A stretch of 64,000 nt of DNA, from positions 78,327,501 to 78,391,500 of the forward strand of contig CM066731.1 of assembly GCA_033961575.1 (NCBI GenBank), read 5' to 3'. Both the position numbers and the translations under genes were made by a program. Numbering within the stretch: position 1 is the first letter of the stretch; every line of letters starts with the position of its first letter. Source of the stretch: Aselliscus stoliczkanus (taxonomy: Eukaryota; Chordata; Mammalia; Chiroptera; Hipposideridae). A model generated the notes under the pieces. It saw only the letters and a program-made list of their open reading frames with translations. It searched no databases and had not been told where the DNA came from. Positions 12,046-22,888 of the stretch are shown here, piece by piece.

Positions 12046-12331
12046 TTGACTGGCTAACAGTGATGTCAAAAGTGTCACTGGTAACATTAAGAAGTTCACT
12101 TCAAAATGCATCAGGTATTTCTGAGAAAGCAGATATGGTCTAATGGAAAGGGTCCTGTTTAAAAAGCCAGATTTTTTTCCCTGACCATTTCGACTCTGTT
12201 CAGGCTATAGTCATCCCATTAGCCATATGTTTATTTAGCGTGACTTTTTTCAAAACTAGGCAGTTATCTCCCTTGGAAACTTAAGAATCTTCATGTGTCT
12301 CACTTGTGTTACCGCATCAGTAATATTCTGT

Positions 12332-12347
12332 TTGTTAGTTAGTTTGT

Positions 12348-12382
<35 letters not shown>

Positions 12383-12480
12383 TTTGAGGGCAGGGTCACT
12401 GGCCCTCATATGTGGGACCCGAACCGGGGCCGCTGGCTTCCGAAGCCAGCGCAACACCGCGTCACTCAGCCGACCCTTTT
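12332..12480 (-). mobile_element. Short tRNA-derived SINE (type A), copy 1, with (TTTA)n tail
   Basis: Minus-strand SINE body (about 12386-12478) with a left-hand (TTTA)n tail at 12347-12385. Flanked by a perfect target duplication AGTAATATTCTGT at 12319-12331 and 12481-12493. The body is essentially the tRNA-like head plus the hairpin segment GAGGGC...GCCCTC, without the long GC-rich body of type B. Confidence 0.93.
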
Positions 12481-12889
12481 AGTAATATTCTGTGTCAGAT
12501 TCTACCATCATGTGAAGATTTTTGAATTAAGAAATCTTCTTATAGGATAATTAAATTACCAATGTTTAATTTATTGCAAAAGCCAAAAAAAAAAAAAAAT
12601 GGAAGAAGCATTGAATGGTGGCTGCCCTATAATTCTCTGTTCAAAGAATGGGGAACTGGGTTAAACACCTCTCTTAAAGTGACCATCTGCATAAACTTCC
12701 ACCCTATTTCTTTCAAGGTGCATATAGTTTGCAACAAAGAGCCTTGATCACGATTAATGGCTCCAAATTATTATCATAAAAATAATTTCTAGTGTAAGAG
12801 TGTTGAGAGTTTATAAAAATAGTCACGTAGAGCCTTGGTACTTCACAAATATAAAAATGAACATACTAGGTTTTCCATTTTTTTGAAGC

Positions 12890-13362
12890 TATTTATTTTA
12901 TTATTTATTTATTTTTGTTTTATTTTATTTAATTTATTAAGGTGACATGGGTTGATAAAATTATATAGTTTTCAGATGTATAATTCTGTAATACATCATC
13001 TATATATTGCATTTACCACCCAGAGTCAGTTCTCCTTCCATCACCATATATTTCCCTCTTCCCACTTAACCTGTGGTAATCACAAAACTGTTGTCTGTGT
13101 CTGTGAGTGTTTGTTTCTTTGTATGTCTTGTTCATTTGTTGCTTTCAGTTTTACATCCCACATATGAATGAAGTCATATGGTTCTTGACTTTTTGCTGTC
13201 TGATATTTCACTTAGCGTGATAATCTCAAGATCCATCCATGTTGTGACAAATGGCAGTATTTCATCTTTTCTTATAGCAGAGTAGTATTCCATTGTATAT
13301 ATAAATACCACATCTTCTTTACCCAATCATGTATTGAAGGATGTTTTCATTTTCTCCCTGTC
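12890..13362 (-). mobile_element. L1 3' end, minus strand (3' part of a 5'-inverted L1)
   Basis: From GGTGACATGGGTTGATAAAA (12941) rightward the sequence is the reverse complement of the L1 3'UTR and ORF2 3' end typical of bat L1s (phrases TAATACATCATCTATATATT and TAGTATTCCATTGTATATA). T-rich DNA at 12880-12940 is the complement of the A tail. It joins at about 13363 to plus-strand L1 sequence. Confidence 0.8.
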
Positions 13363-13625
13363 TTAAGCACCATGATAGGCAGAGTACCTTAACAGACACT
13401 TCTCCCAAGGAAACATACAAATAGCCAACAGTTATACAGAAAAATGCTCAACTTCACTAGCTGTTAGGGAAATGCAAATCAAAACAATAATGACATACCA
13501 GCTCACACCTGTTAGCATGGTTATTATCAACAAGCCAGGTAATAACAAGTGTTGGAGAGGATGTGGAGAAAAAGGAACCCTCATACATTTTTTAAATTTG
13601 AGAAACATTGCAAAATGGCACTGTG
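13363..13625 (+). mobile_element. Inverted 5' part of the same L1
   Basis: Plus-strand ORF2 C-terminal coding sequence: AACAGACACTTCTCCCAAGG, then AGGGAAATGCAAATCAAAAC, then GTGTTGGAGAGGATGTGGAG. Its orientation is opposite to the adjoining 3' part, giving the head-to-head structure produced by twin priming. The two pieces are treated as one insertion; no target duplication was confirmed. Confidence 0.75.
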
Positions 13626-13754
13626 GTAGTTACAATCAAGCTTTCTAACTGAACTCTTGTTTAGTGTGGACAGAATGCATTGTTTGGCTCATTTTTTTGT
13701 TTGTTTGCTTGTTTAGTTAATCAAGCTTGGATCCAGCCATATTTATAGATATGG

Positions 13755-13990
13755 AAGAGAAGCAAGTAGCATAGCAGTTAAAAGCATAGCTTTCAGTGTC
13801 AAACAGGTATAATCTGAAATCTTGATCTGTCACCTACAAACCCTGCAACTTGAGCAAGTTTCTTATCCTTTGAAGCCTCAGTTCTCTACCTGTAAAATCA
13901 GGGTAACAGTGATTATTGAAGAGAGTTTCTGTGTGTATCAAATGAGATAATATATTCAGTATTTCTAGCTCAGTGCTACAGTGTAATAAC
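13755..13990 (+). mobile_element. MIR SINE relic
   Basis: AAGTAGCATAGCAGTTAAAA, CTTGAGCAAGTTTCTTATCC, AAGCCTCAGTTCTCTACCTG and TCAAATGAGATAATATATTC follow MIR from head to near the 3' end in order. This is the clearest MIR in the window. Confidence 0.85.
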
Positions 13991-16300
13991 TGTCCAACTG
14001 ATGGTATTTTAGTGTGATTATCATATTATTATGAAGTTTATCATTATGAAGAAGGAATTGATAGTGGAAATGAAAGAAGGAAGATAAAGCTATATAGTTA
14101 ATTCAGCCAATTTATAGTTCATTCAATCTCCTGAAACAAATATTAGTATAAGTAATAGAATATAATATTAAGGCTTACTAAAGCTTTATGGATATGAGAT
14201 CTAACTGAGACTGTGACAGACACACCAAATAAACCAATTCCATACCCTGTGCAATGTAACCTGTGAAAAATATTTGGGGGGAAGAAATGGTTTGTATTTC
14301 TGCTATGCAGCTGTATTGTGGAGCTGGGAATTCTGGTGTCCATCTGCACTATATGCAAGTAATCAATTTTTTCTTCATGCTAAAGATGGTTTTATGTTGT
14401 TCTCAAATCTTTGAATTTCATTGGTATCATAAACATCAGATAACAATAGGCAATATACCTAAATAAACTTTGTAGACTAACTCCTTTAAATCCCACTACA
14501 ATCACTCAAAGAAGGGCTATCTTCTCAAAATGTTGACTATCTCACCAATCACAGGTGGGGATGCCTTGGAGCACTGTGTCCTGTCTACCTTGTTCTCATG
14601 AATAAACTTTTGAGCAGGTTTTAAGAACAAAAGGAAGGATAAATCTACAATTAGAAAAAATATATGGGGAACTTGGACTTGAAATAATATAATCACTCAA
14701 ATTGGAAAAGATCTAAGCTACCAAGGCTAACAATTATGCCTGAAGAAACCATATATTACTTGGGACATTTTTTAGGATCACTGTTTTTTTCCCCAGAATA
14801 TCAGCATCTACTATCAATTCCCCAGAGCAGGAAGCACTACATAGAAATAGTCATTCCAAACCCATTTGGTGGGATCTGAGTGAAGCTGACAGGTGGCCGA
14901 CATGCTTAAAGGACAGGGATGCTTTGTTTTAAAGGACTATGGTATCTGCAAGAAAACAAAAACTCAAAGCTCAGCAATAAGGCACCTTCTGGAAACTTAC
15001 CCTTAAGTGTCCAGATAATGTTACTGGCTATTTTCACTATTACAAATATGTCCAGAAAAGACGGTGTGTGATGTCTCCTTTGTACCTCCCTCAGTATCCT
15101 GGGAAGGTGAACATGTTGAAGAAGAGCCAGTCTGTCAGACTGTGTTGTGCATTCATGTGGTTCCAGAGGGACCTCCCTTTTGCACCCTGTCACCTTGTCA
15201 TGTAGGTCATATGATAAAACTTTAAAAGGCCACCTTGAGGAATAAAGGCTATTTATCATAAGCCCTATGCAAAGAGTCCCATAGAACACAAGCATATTTC
15301 CTTAGGGAAATCAGGGACTGGGTGGAAAGTTATAATTAATCAGGAAAGGAGATTAGTAGATACATTTCACCAGAAAAAAAATTGTACAATGTGAGGATTA
15401 TCCTTGGCAAGACATGACATTATAATCTTTGCAAGGCAGAGTTGCAGCTGTGTGATTTCAGATGACCTTATGTGTGATTTTAGAAGGAAAGTAATGAGTC
15501 TTACCTACTGCTAGACAAAAGAACAGAAAAAAGACATAGTGTTTGCATTGATTATGTACATTGATTCATGTGGAGGATTCATGATTTTATTCCCAAATCC
15601 TTCATGAAAGGGTGTGTTAGGTGGTGTAAGATATAGAATCCCATAGTGCTGAATATTCACAGAGGAACCCCTACTGAGACAAGGGAAGATGTGAAGTTCG
15701 GGAAATAGGGAACTCCAGGAACACAACAAAAATATCCAGGGAGGGTTAGAATGACAGCAAATTCAGAGGGGTTGAAGCAGACATCACAGTCCTGTATGGT
15801 GACCCAGAATCTGCACTCTAGAGACATGACAGTGGACTAGTTGGCACCCTGTGGGAATGATACAGACTGGTCCTAAGGGGGACTTGCCTCTGAGAACCAC
15901 AAGGCTACTTGAGGACATCTTTTCAGGGATAGCAGGAGTGTAAATTATGGCCACTTCACTTTGGCTTAATGTTATATCCCAAGGATAAAATAAAATAACT
16001 GCCTCCTTGGCCCAGTCTGTGATAAGTAAGCAGATAGGAATTACTTGCTAAGTAAGTATTTGCTAACATTCATTTTTCATATACAGCATTATGTTTAAAT
16101 TATCTAATTCCTGTAATAATAAAAAAAAAAATCTAGCATCAAAGAATATGAACATCTTGTTAGAAGAAAATGAAAAAAAAAATGTATTCAAGGGTTCTCA
16201 GACAATTGCAAAGAAGATAGGAGGATAAATTTAATTATCTCCAACCCCCAAATTAGTTCAAAGCTCTCACATTTTCATTTCCCTATAATATACAAATATT
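13991..16300. other. 2.3 kb of apparently unique intergenic DNA
   Basis: No repeat family, tandem array or gene could be supported. The longest frame is a minus-strand run of 129 codons (15295-14906). It has no domain I recognise; it contains Leu/Ser-rich stretches, and the codon pattern does not stand out. GC content is somewhat higher than the neighbourhood around 14,900-15,250 and 15,750-15,950. Confidence 0.45.
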
Positions 16301-16317
16301 ACTTAAACATGTTTTTA

Positions 16318-16465
16318 TTTTATTTTATTTTTTTAGCTGAGCCATCCTGCCACGTGTTGCAGCTTAACGGCAGCTCAGCTTGGGTTGGGCATCGAACTGC
16401 TGTTGCTCAGAGCTCAGCTCGCACTCTTGAGTGAGTTCTTAACCAACTGAGCCATTAAGCCGGCC
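16318..16465 (-). mobile_element. tRNA-derived SINE, type C, copy 1
   Basis: Minus-strand, about 140 bp: head GGCCGGCTTAATGGCTCAGT in reverse complement, then GAGCTCTGAGCAACAGCAGT TCGATGCCC (B-box-like), ending GGATGGCTCAGCT before the tail. Target duplication TAAACATGTTTTTA at 16304-16317, with one change in the right copy at 16466-16479. Confidence 0.9.
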
Positions 16466-16479
16466 TAAACATGCTTTTA

Positions 16480-17080
16480 AAATCATCATAATCATCATCA
16501 TCTAAAAGAAAATCTCAGATACCAAATGAGCCAGACATCTAATTTTCAGATTCAACATTTTCTTATATTACAGATGGTCACACATTTGGCTACAAGAAAA
16601 TAATTTTTGGATTGGCTTTTCATCTATGGGTATACATATCCATTCTCTTTTCTGATTTATATCTGGATCTGTATGATGCCAGAATCTGGCTGCATATTAA
16701 GATTTAACTTTCTGTGTAGTCCATTCAAGTAGATAGATTGGTTTGACAATATATCCATTTACAGAAATTAGAATTAACCTAAAGAAGGAATATTTTGGAT
16801 TTTTCTCTTTAACTCCATGTGAAGGTAAAGGACAAGTTATATTTTAAATTCCAACTATATACCAGTCTTGACCAAGAGTTAGGACAGACACATAAATTGA
16901 TGTTATGCAGAATAATAAGATCATTGTGCATAGAATAATGCTGGTGATATTAGTTATAATGTGAATTATAAGGATAGAGTATCATAAATACAATGTAGTG
17001 TTCATTATATAAATATTCTATAAAAAGAGTGTGTACACCAAATGTTAATAATGGTTACCTAGGGTTATGGAATAATGGTT
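16480..17080. other. AT-rich intergenic sequence, nothing recognised
   Basis: A short CATCATAATCATCATCATC run at 16482-16502 is the only structure noted. Confidence 0.5.
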
Positions 17081-17088
17081 GATAGTGT

Positions 17089-18251
17089 TGTCGGAGAGTG
17101 CGCCTTTCTCGGCGCAGAGTCCAGGTCCTTGGCAACTCGAGCAAAGAATTGAACGAGATACCAGAGTAAAGCAGTAAAATAGTTTATTAGAAAAGACAGT
17201 ACACCCAGAAGCAAAAGTAGACCTGAGTACTAGAGGATGGCCCAAGGGCCCATTACCAAAGAGTGTGGAGGGGGCACATGCAAAGGTGAGGCTTAAAGGG
17301 AAGAAGCAGCAGCAGAAGTAGCAGTAGCAGCCATGCTTCCCTCCCAGGACTTGGGGTTTTTATCCTTTTTCTCCAGGATGGGATGTTCTTCCTGGGCGTA
17401 GGACCACTTGATTGGCCCCTGTGATTAACAAGAGGTACTGTGTAGGTGTGAGTGACTGGTCTGATCTAGTTGGATATTTTGCGCCCATTTGCTCTTCCCG
17501 CAGGGGTAGGTAATTACAATACAAAGGGGAGTTTTGGGTGGAGAGGGGAAGTGCCTCAGGAGGTTGCACTCTGTGGGACGTGCAGGAATGCAGAGACCCA
17601 ATGCCTGCCTCTAACTACCTGCCTAGTTTTCCTTGAGAGATGTGATCCCCGTAAAATCTCTATGGGAAGCTGAGGGACAGGAGGTCTCTTCTTCTGTATC
17701 TGCTTCCTGCTGGGCAGGGGCGTAGAGCTGTCCTTGCCTATTGGGGTTCACGGAACTCTCACCCTAGCTGATCTCAGATGAGAGGAAGGGGTCTCAAGCT
17801 CCACCTGGAAGACCGTGTTGGCTTCTTTGCTTGTTGGGATATCCCCTGTATCCTCAAGGCTCCTGAATGAGGACAAAAATATAAATCTGTTAGTTCTTAT
17901 GAAACTTGTGGCTATTCAGTCCATCACTCAGGTGGAGTCAGTTGTCTGGACACAGAATGGGTTTGACATTTAGCTTCCTTGCCTGGGGGATATTAGGAAG
18001 TCTCAGGCTTTCAAATAGTTATCTGAAGCAGCTGTAGGAGACGTCTATTGTTTCAGATTCAGGAACTAATTTACAAAGCAATTAAGAAGCAAGGGGGATC
18101 TTCCGTCAGAAAAGCAATCAAGTCCCCAGAGCTAAGAAACTAAAGAACTAGGGAGGAGACTTAACATTTTTATACTTAACATTTCTATAGGAAAGAAAAT
18201 TTGAAAGTTTTTCAGTGGTGGGGGTTGGTGCTGCTCAGTTGGCCGGTAACA
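17089..18251 (-). mobile_element. Solo LTR of an endogenous retrovirus, 1,163 bp
   Basis: Begins TGTCGGAGAG and ends GGTAACA, giving the canonical TG...CA termini, and is flanked on both sides by ATAGTGT (17082-17088 and 18252-18258). On the minus strand there is a TATA-like GGATAAAAACC near 17368-17355 and an AATAAAC signal near 17184-17178, in correct U3-R-U5 order. No gag, pol or env sequence adjoins it, so it is a solo LTR left by recombination. The GC-rich character differs sharply from the AT-rich surroundings. A 6-bp duplication would suit class II ERVs, but class is not settled. Confidence 0.85.
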
Positions 18252-18259
18252 ATAGTGTT

Positions 18260-19205
18260 TTTTTATATTAATTTCTAGATTAACCATTTTTTTACTATTA
18301 TAGTACACAGAGAGCAAAAATACAATTTATAAAAAAATAATAAATTGCAAAAATACTTTGGCCACGAACAGTTGATCTTTAAGTAAGATATACCTAAGAC
18401 TATTAGATCTCAGATTTCTCAGATTAAATGAATTATTTATAATGGGGCACAACACATAATATGAATTCAATATGTCCTTGTTTACTGCCTATTATGTTAT
18501 AGTTGAATGCTTAAAATATTAATAAACCATTTCAAAATACCCAAATGATAGCTAGACATATTCCCGTAATTTACTCAATGTTTTGGAGTTACAAGAGAAA
18601 AGAAATTCTCAAGTCACCATCTTCCTTTTTTGTAGTATGGACTCTAGAGTGTTCAGCGTATACTCATAAAGTATTCTGGAATATTAGAAAATAAGAAAAG
18701 AAAACTACAGCAAATATCTACTAGAGTCAGGCTGACACATTTTTAAGTGTTAATGGAAGCTGTATGCAGTTAATTTGGAATTCACATCTACTTAAGACTT
18801 TATTTAGATAATTGAAATAAATTTACTTAAATGTGAAGAACTGTGAAACTAACTGGCAAATACATAAAAAACGAGGAGTATTCCAACTATTTACAGACCA
18901 GGTGTATCTTAGATAGTATTGTACTCATTGCTAAAAGTTTGACTGTTACCACTAAATGTTCTTTAAGAAGTGTGTTGTCTCACCAACCCAAAAAATGGCC
19001 CACAGCAATAAACAAATAGCAGTTGCTTCCTCTGTTGACATTTTCACATATCAGTTTACCTAAGTGTCCTATTAGTGAGCTACTGGAGCGTTAGCAAATG
19101 CATTAAGTATTCACTGAACTCTGTGTGTGTGCGTGTGTGTGTACGTGAACCTAATGTGGTGAACTCTTTCGAATACAGAAGTACAAGACACAATTACTAA
19201 CATTA
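18260..19205. other. AT-rich intergenic sequence, nothing recognised
   Basis: A short GT-rich run (19122-19144) is present; no repeat family or gene is supported. Confidence 0.5.
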
Positions 19206-19219
19206 AACATTTTGATCTA

Positions 19220-19366
19220 TTTTTTTTTTTTTAGCTGAGCTATCCTGCCACCTGTTGGCAGCTCAATGGCAGCTCAGCTCAGGCTGGGCATCGAACTGCT
19301 GTTGCTCAGAGCTCAGCTCGCACTCTTGAGTGAGCTCTTAACCAACTGAGCCACTTGGCCGGCCCT
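19220..19366 (-). mobile_element. tRNA-derived SINE, type C, copy 2
   Basis: Same family and orientation as the copy at 16.3 kb and very similar to it. Head GGCCGGCCAAGTGGCTCAGT in reverse complement, A tail at the left. Flanks share TTTTGATC(T/C)A at about 19210 and 19370. Confidence 0.9.
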
Positions 19367-19742
19367 ACTTTTGATCCAATTGCGATGATAAAATAATCAA
19401 CCTCCATAGACTCATCAATGTAAGAATGGGAAGGGGCCTTAGAGATCATTTTCTAGTTCACAATTGCTAAAGGTTGGTGTGACAGCTTGTATGAAGTTTG
19501 GGTTATACCTTTGAGAATCACCTGGAATGCTAACTGAAAATACTGATTACTATACTTAAACACCCTAATATTTATTCTAATAAAGAAATCACTGATGTTA
19601 TCATTTGAAACCCTAGAATTATCCTTGGAGCTTGCAATTAACTGAGACATTAAATTCCCATTTTCTTCTTAAGCCAGTTTTATTTATTTATTTATATTAA
19701 ATTTATTGGGGTGACATTGGTTAATAACATTATATAAGTTTC

Positions 19743-20168
19743 GGGGGCAGCCAAGTGGCTTATTGGTTAAGAGTTGGCTTGGGAGTGTGAACTCTGAGCT
19801 GCAGAGCCCTGGTTGGGATTCCACTTAGGGGCCAGTGACACTGCACCCTCTATAGCTAAGATGGTGTACAACAGCTCGACCTGGAGCTGGGCTGCTGTGA
19901 GTCACTGGCAATGGCATGCTACAGTGAGTGGCTGGCAGCCGGCGTGAGTTGATGTGAGCCGCTGTGAATTGCCCCATCTAATGGTCAATCTGCCTCACCC
20001 AGGAAGAGTGCAATGATAATACCAACATGGGCCAGTGAATCGACATCCTCCACAACTAGACTGAAAAAAAAAGGACAACAATTTGTCTCTTCTCTTTCTC
20101 CGATTCTCCAATTAAAAAAAAAAAATCTTTAAAAAAAACCAAAAAAACAAAAACAAATAAACAAACAA
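19743..20168 (+). mobile_element. Long tRNA-derived SINE (type B-like), copy 4, inside L1
   Basis: Plus strand: head GGGGGCAGCCAAGTGGCTTA, B-box-like GGTTGGGATTCC, body ending in AATTAAAAAAA and ATCTTT followed by a long A-rich tail with CAAA units. Flanking L1 is duplicated: AACATTATATAAGTTTC at left and AACATTATATGTTTC from 20171. The head differs from other type B copies (GTGTGAACTCTGAGCTGCAG insert), so it may be a distinct subfamily. Confidence 0.88.
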
Positions 20169-20724
20169 AAAACATTATATGTTTCAAGTGTACAATTCTA
20201 TAATACATCATCTGTATATTGCATTATGTGCTCACCACCCATAGTCCAGTTTCTCAACATCACAATACATTTGACCCTCCTTATCCTTTTCTTTCTTTCT
20301 CTACATACCTTCCCCCATGGTCACCTTCATACTGTTGTCTGTGTCTGAGTGTTTTTGTTTGTCCATTTGTTGCTTTCTATTTTATACTCCAGATATGAGT
20401 GAAACCATATAATCCTTGTCCTTTTCTGTGTAACTTAGTTAGCTTAGCATGATACTCTCAAGTTTTATCCCTGTTGTTGCAGATGGCAGTATTTCATCCT
20501 TTCTTATGGCAGGGTAGTATTCCATTGTGTATATGTACCATATCTTCTTTATCCAATCATCCATTGAGAGACACTGGGATATTTGTTATATCTTGGCTGC
20601 CATGAATAAGCTGCAATGGACATAGGGGTACAGATATTTTTATGAATAAATGTTTTTAAAATTTAGGGTTAGATACCCAGAAGAGCGATTGCTGGATCAT
20701 ATGATAGCTCTAGTCTTATTTTTT

Positions 20725-21179
20725 ATTTATTTATTTTTTAAGATTTTTATTGGGGAATTGGGGGAGGGGAACATCGTTGGGGAATCAGGGAAGGGGAACA
20801 GACAAGCTGCTGTCTCCCTGTTCTTCAGTCTAGTTGCAGAGGACGTCACCCCACTGGCCCATGTTGGCATCATCATTGCGCTCGTCCAGCATGAAGTAGA
20901 TTGGTCGCCGGCCTCTGGATGTCGCTCACTGTGGCTATTGGCAGCTGACGCTGGCTGCCGGCCGCTCATGCTGGCTGCCGGCCATTCACTGTAGCCCATG
21001 GCAGCCCACTGCAGCAGGGTCTGCAGCCCACACCATTGCCGGGGCTCTCACAGCCTAGCTCCAGGTGGAGCTGCTGTTAGCTGTGGAGGGCAGTGTCACT
21101 GGCCCTCATACGTGGGATCCGAACCGGGGCCGCTGGCATCCCAAAACCAGCTCTTAACCAATGTGCCACTCGGCCGGCC
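20725..21179 (-). mobile_element. Long tRNA-derived SINE (type B), copy 5, inside L1
   Basis: Minus strand; tail at left, with AAGATTTTTATTGGGGAATT being the complement of the AATAAA plus TCTTT-type 3' end. Head at right. Target duplication CTAGTCTTAT at about 20710 and 21180. The body contains tandem copies of a GCTGGCTGCCGGCC unit (about 20950-20990), which also creates 90- to 114-codon spurious frames on both strands. Confidence 0.92.
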
Positions 21180-21303
21180 CTAGTCTTATATTTTTGAGGA
21201 ATCTCCATATTTTTTTTCCACAGTGTCTGTACCAGTTTATATCCCCACCAGCAGTGTATGAGGGTTCCTTTTTCTCCACATCTTCTCCAACACTTGTTAT
21301 TTA

Positions 21304-21488
21304 TTTTTCTCTCTTTTTTTAGAAATTTTTATTGGGAAACAGTGTGTTTTTCCAGGACCCACCAGCTCCAAGTCAAGTAGTTGTCTTTAATCTAGTTGTG
21401 CAGGGTGCAGCTCCTTGGCCTATGTGGGAATTGAACCAGTAACCTTGGTGCTATGAGCCTGTACTCTAAACCATGTGAACTATGGCTG
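21304..21488 (-). mobile_element. SINE, type D, inside L1
   Basis: Minus strand, about 170 bp, with left end TTTTTATTGGGAAACAGTGT (tail side, containing the complement of AATAAA) and right end AACTATGGCTG. Bounded by a 19-bp perfect target duplication CTCCAACACTTGTTATTTA at 21285-21303 and 21489-21507. Only distantly similar to types A-C; the head has degraded Pol III boxes, so it is probably an older family. Confidence 0.85.
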
Positions 21489-21946
21489 CTCCAACACTTG
21501 TTATTTATTATCTTATTAATAAAAAAAGACATTCTAGCAGGTGTGAGGTGATATCTCATTGTGGTTTTGCTTTACATTTCTCTTATAGGTGGTGAAGTTG
21601 AGTATTTCTTCAATATATCAGTGGGTTATTTGCATGTTTCCTTGGGGAAAGTGTCTGTTTAGGTCCTCTTTCCATTTTTAATAAGATTGATTTTTGTTAT
21701 TGAGTTTTATGACTACTTCATATATTTCAGATATTAGCTTCCTATCAGAGGTATTGTTGGCAAATACCTTCTCTCATTCAGTTGGTTGCCCTTTTGTTTT
21801 GTTAATGATTTCTTTTGTTGTGCAGAATCTTTTCAGTTTGATGTAGTCTCATTCACTTACTTTTCCTTTTATTTCTCTCACATTTGGGATAAAGTATATA
21901 AAAGCTCCTCCAAGACCAAGGTCCATAAGTTTAGTACCTATGTTTT

Positions 21947-22672
21947 TGTATAGAGCATATAAAATATACTATAAACAAGGTTGTTTTGGATTTAGTTTTG
22001 CAAAACAAGTTGTTTACTAGTAAGGACACAAGCCAGGCTGCATATGTGTGAGACAGATAAGAGTGAAGTGAAAAACATGTTTTTGTGTGAAACTGAGCAT
22101 AACAAAATTGAATAGTAAGCACATACACCAAAACAATTTCTGGTTATCACCTAAGAAGTGAACAACTCCTGGAAAACAACATCTGGTTATCACCTAAGAA
22201 GTAAACAAGTCTAAGGTAAAGAAGATAAAAGTAGAACTCCAGAGCAATGCCATGAGCAGTCTCACTGGGCATTCTAGCTAAGACCCTCTGTGAGGTACAA
22301 GCCACAGTAGTCTGGGACTCTCCAAAATTCTTTGCAAGACCAGCTTGCCTCAGACACATCGTGGGCCCAGTCGTCTCCCCTGGACCAGGGACCTTTGCTA
22401 TCTCGATTGATTCTGGGACTTGGTTCATTATTAAATTATATTCTATTCTGTATGGCCCTCTGTGCTTGCCAGAGCATTGGCCTCTGGAGGGACATTGGTT
22501 CACAAATAAATCTGTGTTACTCACTATATCTTAACCTGTGCATCAGGACTTTGTTCCCCACTCGTGTCATGAGTACCACGCAGGGATGTAGGGCCCTGCT
22601 AAAGGGTAATGTCCCCCTGACTTTCAGGAAGAAGCTGAAGTATGGTGACTGCCCTTGCAGGCACTCACGACA
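21947..22672 (+). mobile_element. Solo LTR, 726 bp, inside L1
   Basis: Begins TGTATAGAGC and ends CACGACA, with a 5-bp target duplication GTTTT on each side (21942-21946, 22673-22677) and L1 sequence continuing beyond both. A 43-bp U3 segment beginning CTGGTTATCACCTAAGAAGT occurs twice in tandem (about 22140-22210), like a duplicated enhancer. CAAATAAATC near 22502 is a likely polyadenylation signal, supporting plus orientation. No internal viral genes remain. Confidence 0.82.
22140..22210 (+). repeat. Tandem repeat in LTR U3
   Basis: CTGGTTATCACCTAAGAAGT occurs at about 22140 and 22183, a period of 43 bp. The second copy is partial. U3 enhancer duplications are common in retroviral LTRs; a regulatory role here is inference. 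Confidence 0.8.
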
Positions 22673-22888
22673 GTTTTCTTCTATGCATTTTATTGTTTTA
22701 GTTCTTATATTTAAGTCATTAGTCCATTTTTAGTTAATTTTTGTGTATGGTGTCAGATAATTGTCTAGTTTAATTTTTTTTGTGTGTAGCTTTTTATTTT
22801 TTTGCAGCACCATTTATTGAAGTAGCTATCCATTGTATATCTTTGGATCCTTGGTTGAAAATTCGTTGTTTATATACATGTGGGTTTA

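Larger units (their letters stand above)
19690..22888 (-). mobile_element. L1, minus strand, 5'-truncated, interrupted by four insertions
   Basis: The L1 3' end starts in the T-rich tract at 19680-19700, then TTTATTGGGGTGACATTGGT. It reads into ORF2 in reverse complement: TCCATTGTGTATATGTACCA near 20521, GGTGTGAGGTGATATCTCAT near 21540 and ATTTTTGTGTATGGTGTCAG near 22736. Removing the SINEs at 19.74-20.17, 20.73-21.18 and 21.30-21.49 kb and the LTR at 21.95-22.67 kb leaves a continuous L1. It ends where a mariner relic begins at 22889. No open ORF2 frame survives. Confidence 0.88.

Noticed and set aside
20650..20999. 114-codon plus and 90-codon minus frames
   Set aside because: Same reason: they translate the SINE at 20.7-21.2 kb and flanking L1.
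22147..22733. 125- and 133-codon frames
   Set aside because: Both are inside the solo LTR, on opposite strands, with no viral protein similarity.
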